64,000 bases of DNA from Ulva prolifera (taxonomy: Eukaryota; Chlorophyta; Ulvophyceae; Ulvales; Ulvaceae): NCBI GenBank assembly GCA_023078555.1, contig CM041203.1, forward strand, positions 2,247,481 through 2,311,480, in the 5' to 3' direction. This document shows positions 61,874-64,000 of the stretch, piece by piece. The notes beneath the pieces are model-generated. The model was not told the origin of the DNA. It searched no databases and saw nothing but the letters and a program-made list of their open reading frames with translations. A program made the position numbers and the translations under genes. Within the stretch, counting starts at the first letter, position 1; each line of letters starts with the position of its first letter.

Positions 61874-63459
61874 ATGGAAAACAAATCTCTTCTGGATATT
61901 TTCGTGATTGACCCTGGCGCACATTCAGTTCGTGCCGGGCGGGCTGAGGACTTCCCGTCAGAAGAAGGAAGCCCGCACATTGTGTTGCCGTCGCGCGTTC
62001 TTGAGCCCGGTCCGAACCCGGAGCAACCTGTTGTTGCGTCACGACAGGTGCAGCTTCTTCGCCGTGTGTGATCATGACCATCATTTGTTTAGCAGCACAT
62101 CCCGACATCCGCAGTACACCATGAGTTGCACACAGACTGCAGTGTGTTACAGGTTTTCGACAAAAGTGGGTGTATATCGGACTGGGATGGCCTGGAATGT
62201 CTTTTAGAGCACATCTTCTACGAGCAACTCGGCTGGCCGGAAGGCGACGAAGGGTATGTGTTGTGCACAGAAAATGTGCCATGCACACCCCGCAGCAGCC
62301 GGGAGCGGCTGACGCAACTCCTGTTCGAGACCTTCAATGTCAAAGGCTGCTATATGCTCGATTCCAGTATAGCTTGTCTTTATGCTGCTGGCAAGGTGTC
62401 GGGTATGACAGTGGACGTTGGTCACACTGGCACAAATGTCGTCCAGGTAAGCACCCGACTAACACACAATGTTTTGAGGAGTCACTTGTTGCCTACCCTA
62501 TTGACTGTCCGCATTCGCTGAGCGTCTAGCAGCCAGGAGGACCGATATCTCAGTGTCCAGGCACACATCATGCAGGTGATCGATGGGGCAGCGGTAGTGG
62601 GCACCAGTGACCGGCATGCAGTCGGAGGTGCCATGTTGGACGATTTGCTGCAAGCTCGTCTGTTGAAAGATGGCATCTCTATGAGCCAGCAGGATCTTCA
62701 AGCACTGAAAGAAAAGTGCGCCCTAGCTGCCGACAGCCGTGAGGAGTATGTCGAGGCGCTGGAAGATAACAAAGAGATAGACACCGTGCAGCACACTTTG
62801 CCAGATGGACAGGTGGTGACTATTGGTAAAGAAAGGTATGCCAAAGTGGACCACCTGGGATCGCAAAGCTGCCACTGCTGACGGCCTGCATGCGGTGATT
62901 CACAGAGTCATGGAATGTGAATCTGGCACTGTTCTGAGTGTGTCGGTCAACATCAGTGTGAACGTGTGCCAATGCAGGTACACACTGGGAGAGAGCCTCT
63001 TACATCCCAGCAGTGGCCAACAAGATTCACACACTGGGATCGACCAGACATCACTGGGTGTATCAGAGGCAGCACTATCGTGCCTGGCGATCCTATCAGA
63101 CTCGCAACAACAGCAGCAGCAGCGGCAGCTTATGATGGACAACATTCTGCTCTGCGGAGGATGCTCTATGATACCCCACTTCGGCTCCAGGTTTATGACG
63201 GAGTTGAGGGGATACTTTCCGTCAACAACGCCCATGAGCAAGCTCACGTGCGACCCTGCACTCATTGCCACAGGACCTCTTGTTGCACACACAACTTCGT
63301 TGAAAGTGCAGAGTACCGGACTACTTACCGAAGCGCTCTGCAAGATTTGCAGCGTTTGCTGGTGCTACAATTGTCGCGAAGACTATGACAGCTAATCACA
63401 CAATGACCAAGGAGGAATATGAAGAACGAGGCCCAGCGTTGATGCAGAAGAAGTGCTGA
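61874..63459 (+). CDS. ARP7: Plant-type actin-related protein ARP7
   Basis: ARP7 is a nuclear actin-related protein of plant SWI/SNF chromatin remodelling complexes. ATG 61874 gives ENKSLLDIFVIDPGAHSVRA (Arabidopsis start MEALVVDAGSKFLKAG). Next exons: GCISDWDGLECLLEHIFYEQ with LGWPEGDEG (Arabidopsis LIRDWDAMEDLLRYVVYTGLGWEEGNEG), RLTQLLFETFNVKGCYMLDS, GKVSGMTVDVGHTGTNVV, VIDGAAVVGTSDRHAVGGAM, EIDTVQHTLPDGQVVTIGKE with RYA (Arabidopsis EIEQHTLPDGQVISIGRERY), then GESLLHPSSGQQ, MDNILLCGGCSMIPHFGSRF and a last exon ending MTKEEYEERGPALMQKKC. The HTLPDGQV block and the ending are specific to ARP7. Stop 63457-63459. Confidence 0.92.
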
Positions 63460-64000
63460 AACAAGCACCAACCGCGTCAGGGCGCTAGTATGCTAATGTG
63501 ATCCCTGCAATTTTTTCATGACGCGGACAGCCAAGTACATTTTGAACAGCTCTTGACGTCACCGTCCTTTGAGGCGACGTCGCGGGGGTCGGCACCGCCT
63601 GCATCGTAGTCTCTAGTACCCCATGAAATCCACGTCAGGTAGAGCTTAAATCCATCATTTTCTAAAAATGTCCCGCAAACTGACGAAAGTGGCTAGCGTG
63701 TGTGATGTTTCGGGGCGTGTGTCAGGCACGAGCTGCTGCAGATCGGTGCCATGCACAGCTCATGTGTGCTTCACAGCAGGCCCACTGAAATTCAGCCGAC
63801 CACTGATACTCCCGCGCAGTCCAAAACCGTGCATTGATTGCTGGTGATGTAATTCCGGTGTTACACGCGTACAGGTTGCCGTATATACGTTGACGCAGCT
63901 ATAATTCTCACACAGCCCTAAATCACTCTCTCAAGCTGCCAATCAGATAACAGAATTACGATGCCTTTGGAATGTCACAGCGACCAAGTCCATGAGGCAA
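63460..64000. other. Right end, no supported gene
   Basis: About 540 bases after the ARP7 stop. Frames are short and none has a recognised motif. Confidence 0.4.

Overview
This is eukaryotic nuclear DNA. Nearly every gene is split by short introns, usually 35-450 bases, that mostly end in TGCAG or GCAG and often begin GTGCG or GTACG rather than GTRAGT. I see no operons, Shine-Dalgarno sites, rRNA, tRNA or CRISPR array. The gene set points to a flagellated, plastid-bearing green alga. Plant-type genes are a plant-type ARP7, a plastidic glucose transporter (pGlcT), the plant-style YbeY-HAD fusion, an SfsA homologue and the peptidoglycan ligase MurC. Cilium and centriole genes are POC1, a CDKL5-type kinase, an EF-hand EML protein and a MORN-repeat protein; EB1 and Arp3 add general cytoskeleton. 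A plastid peptidoglycan gene together with a centriole fits early streptophyte or prasinophyte algae. A Mesostigma-like organism is my best guess, but the sequence alone does not prove it.

Layout, left to right. 1-7 kb: end of a coiled-coil gene (-), an Hsp70 relative that is only an ATPase domain (-), a cluster of small hairpins, then Arp3 (+). 7-15 kb: a dynamin-like gene with stalk, PH, GED and proline-rich tail but no visible GTPase domain (-), an unidentified small gene (+), SfsA (+) and a nucleolar RRM protein of the NIFK family (-). 15.4-17.7 kb: a gene-poor block of mirrored G-rich and C-rich segments joined by a shared inverted motif. 18-25 kb: an unidentified gene (-), EB1 (+), a MORN protein (+), then about 1.9 kb with no supported gene and a 22-G run. 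25.9-35 kb: a membrane-anchored alpha/beta hydrolase (+), an 814-codon uninterrupted ORF (-) and pGlcT (+) with a 26-bp hairpin in an intron. 35.8-46.9 kb: EML (+), a possible beta-barrel protein (+), a plastid TPR-like membrane protein (-), mitochondrial-type bL9 (+) and a secreted cysteine-repeat protein (-). 47.2-57.8 kb: CDKL5-like kinase (+), an overlapping small gene (+), MurC (+), YbeY-HAD (-), an unidentified gene (+) and TRAPPC5 (-). 58-64 kb: an unidentified exon (+), POC1 (-) and ARP7 (+).

No single locus looks like a wholly new multi-gene system. The most interesting items are the nuclear MurC gene, the GTPase-less dynamin, the two-repeat cysteine-rich secreted protein, the mirrored G/C-rich elements and the very tight gene packing (41 bp between convergent stops, 53 bp between divergent starts, an ATGA overlap). 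Exon borders were read by eye from frame, homology and splice dinucleotides. Gene ends are firmer than internal borders.
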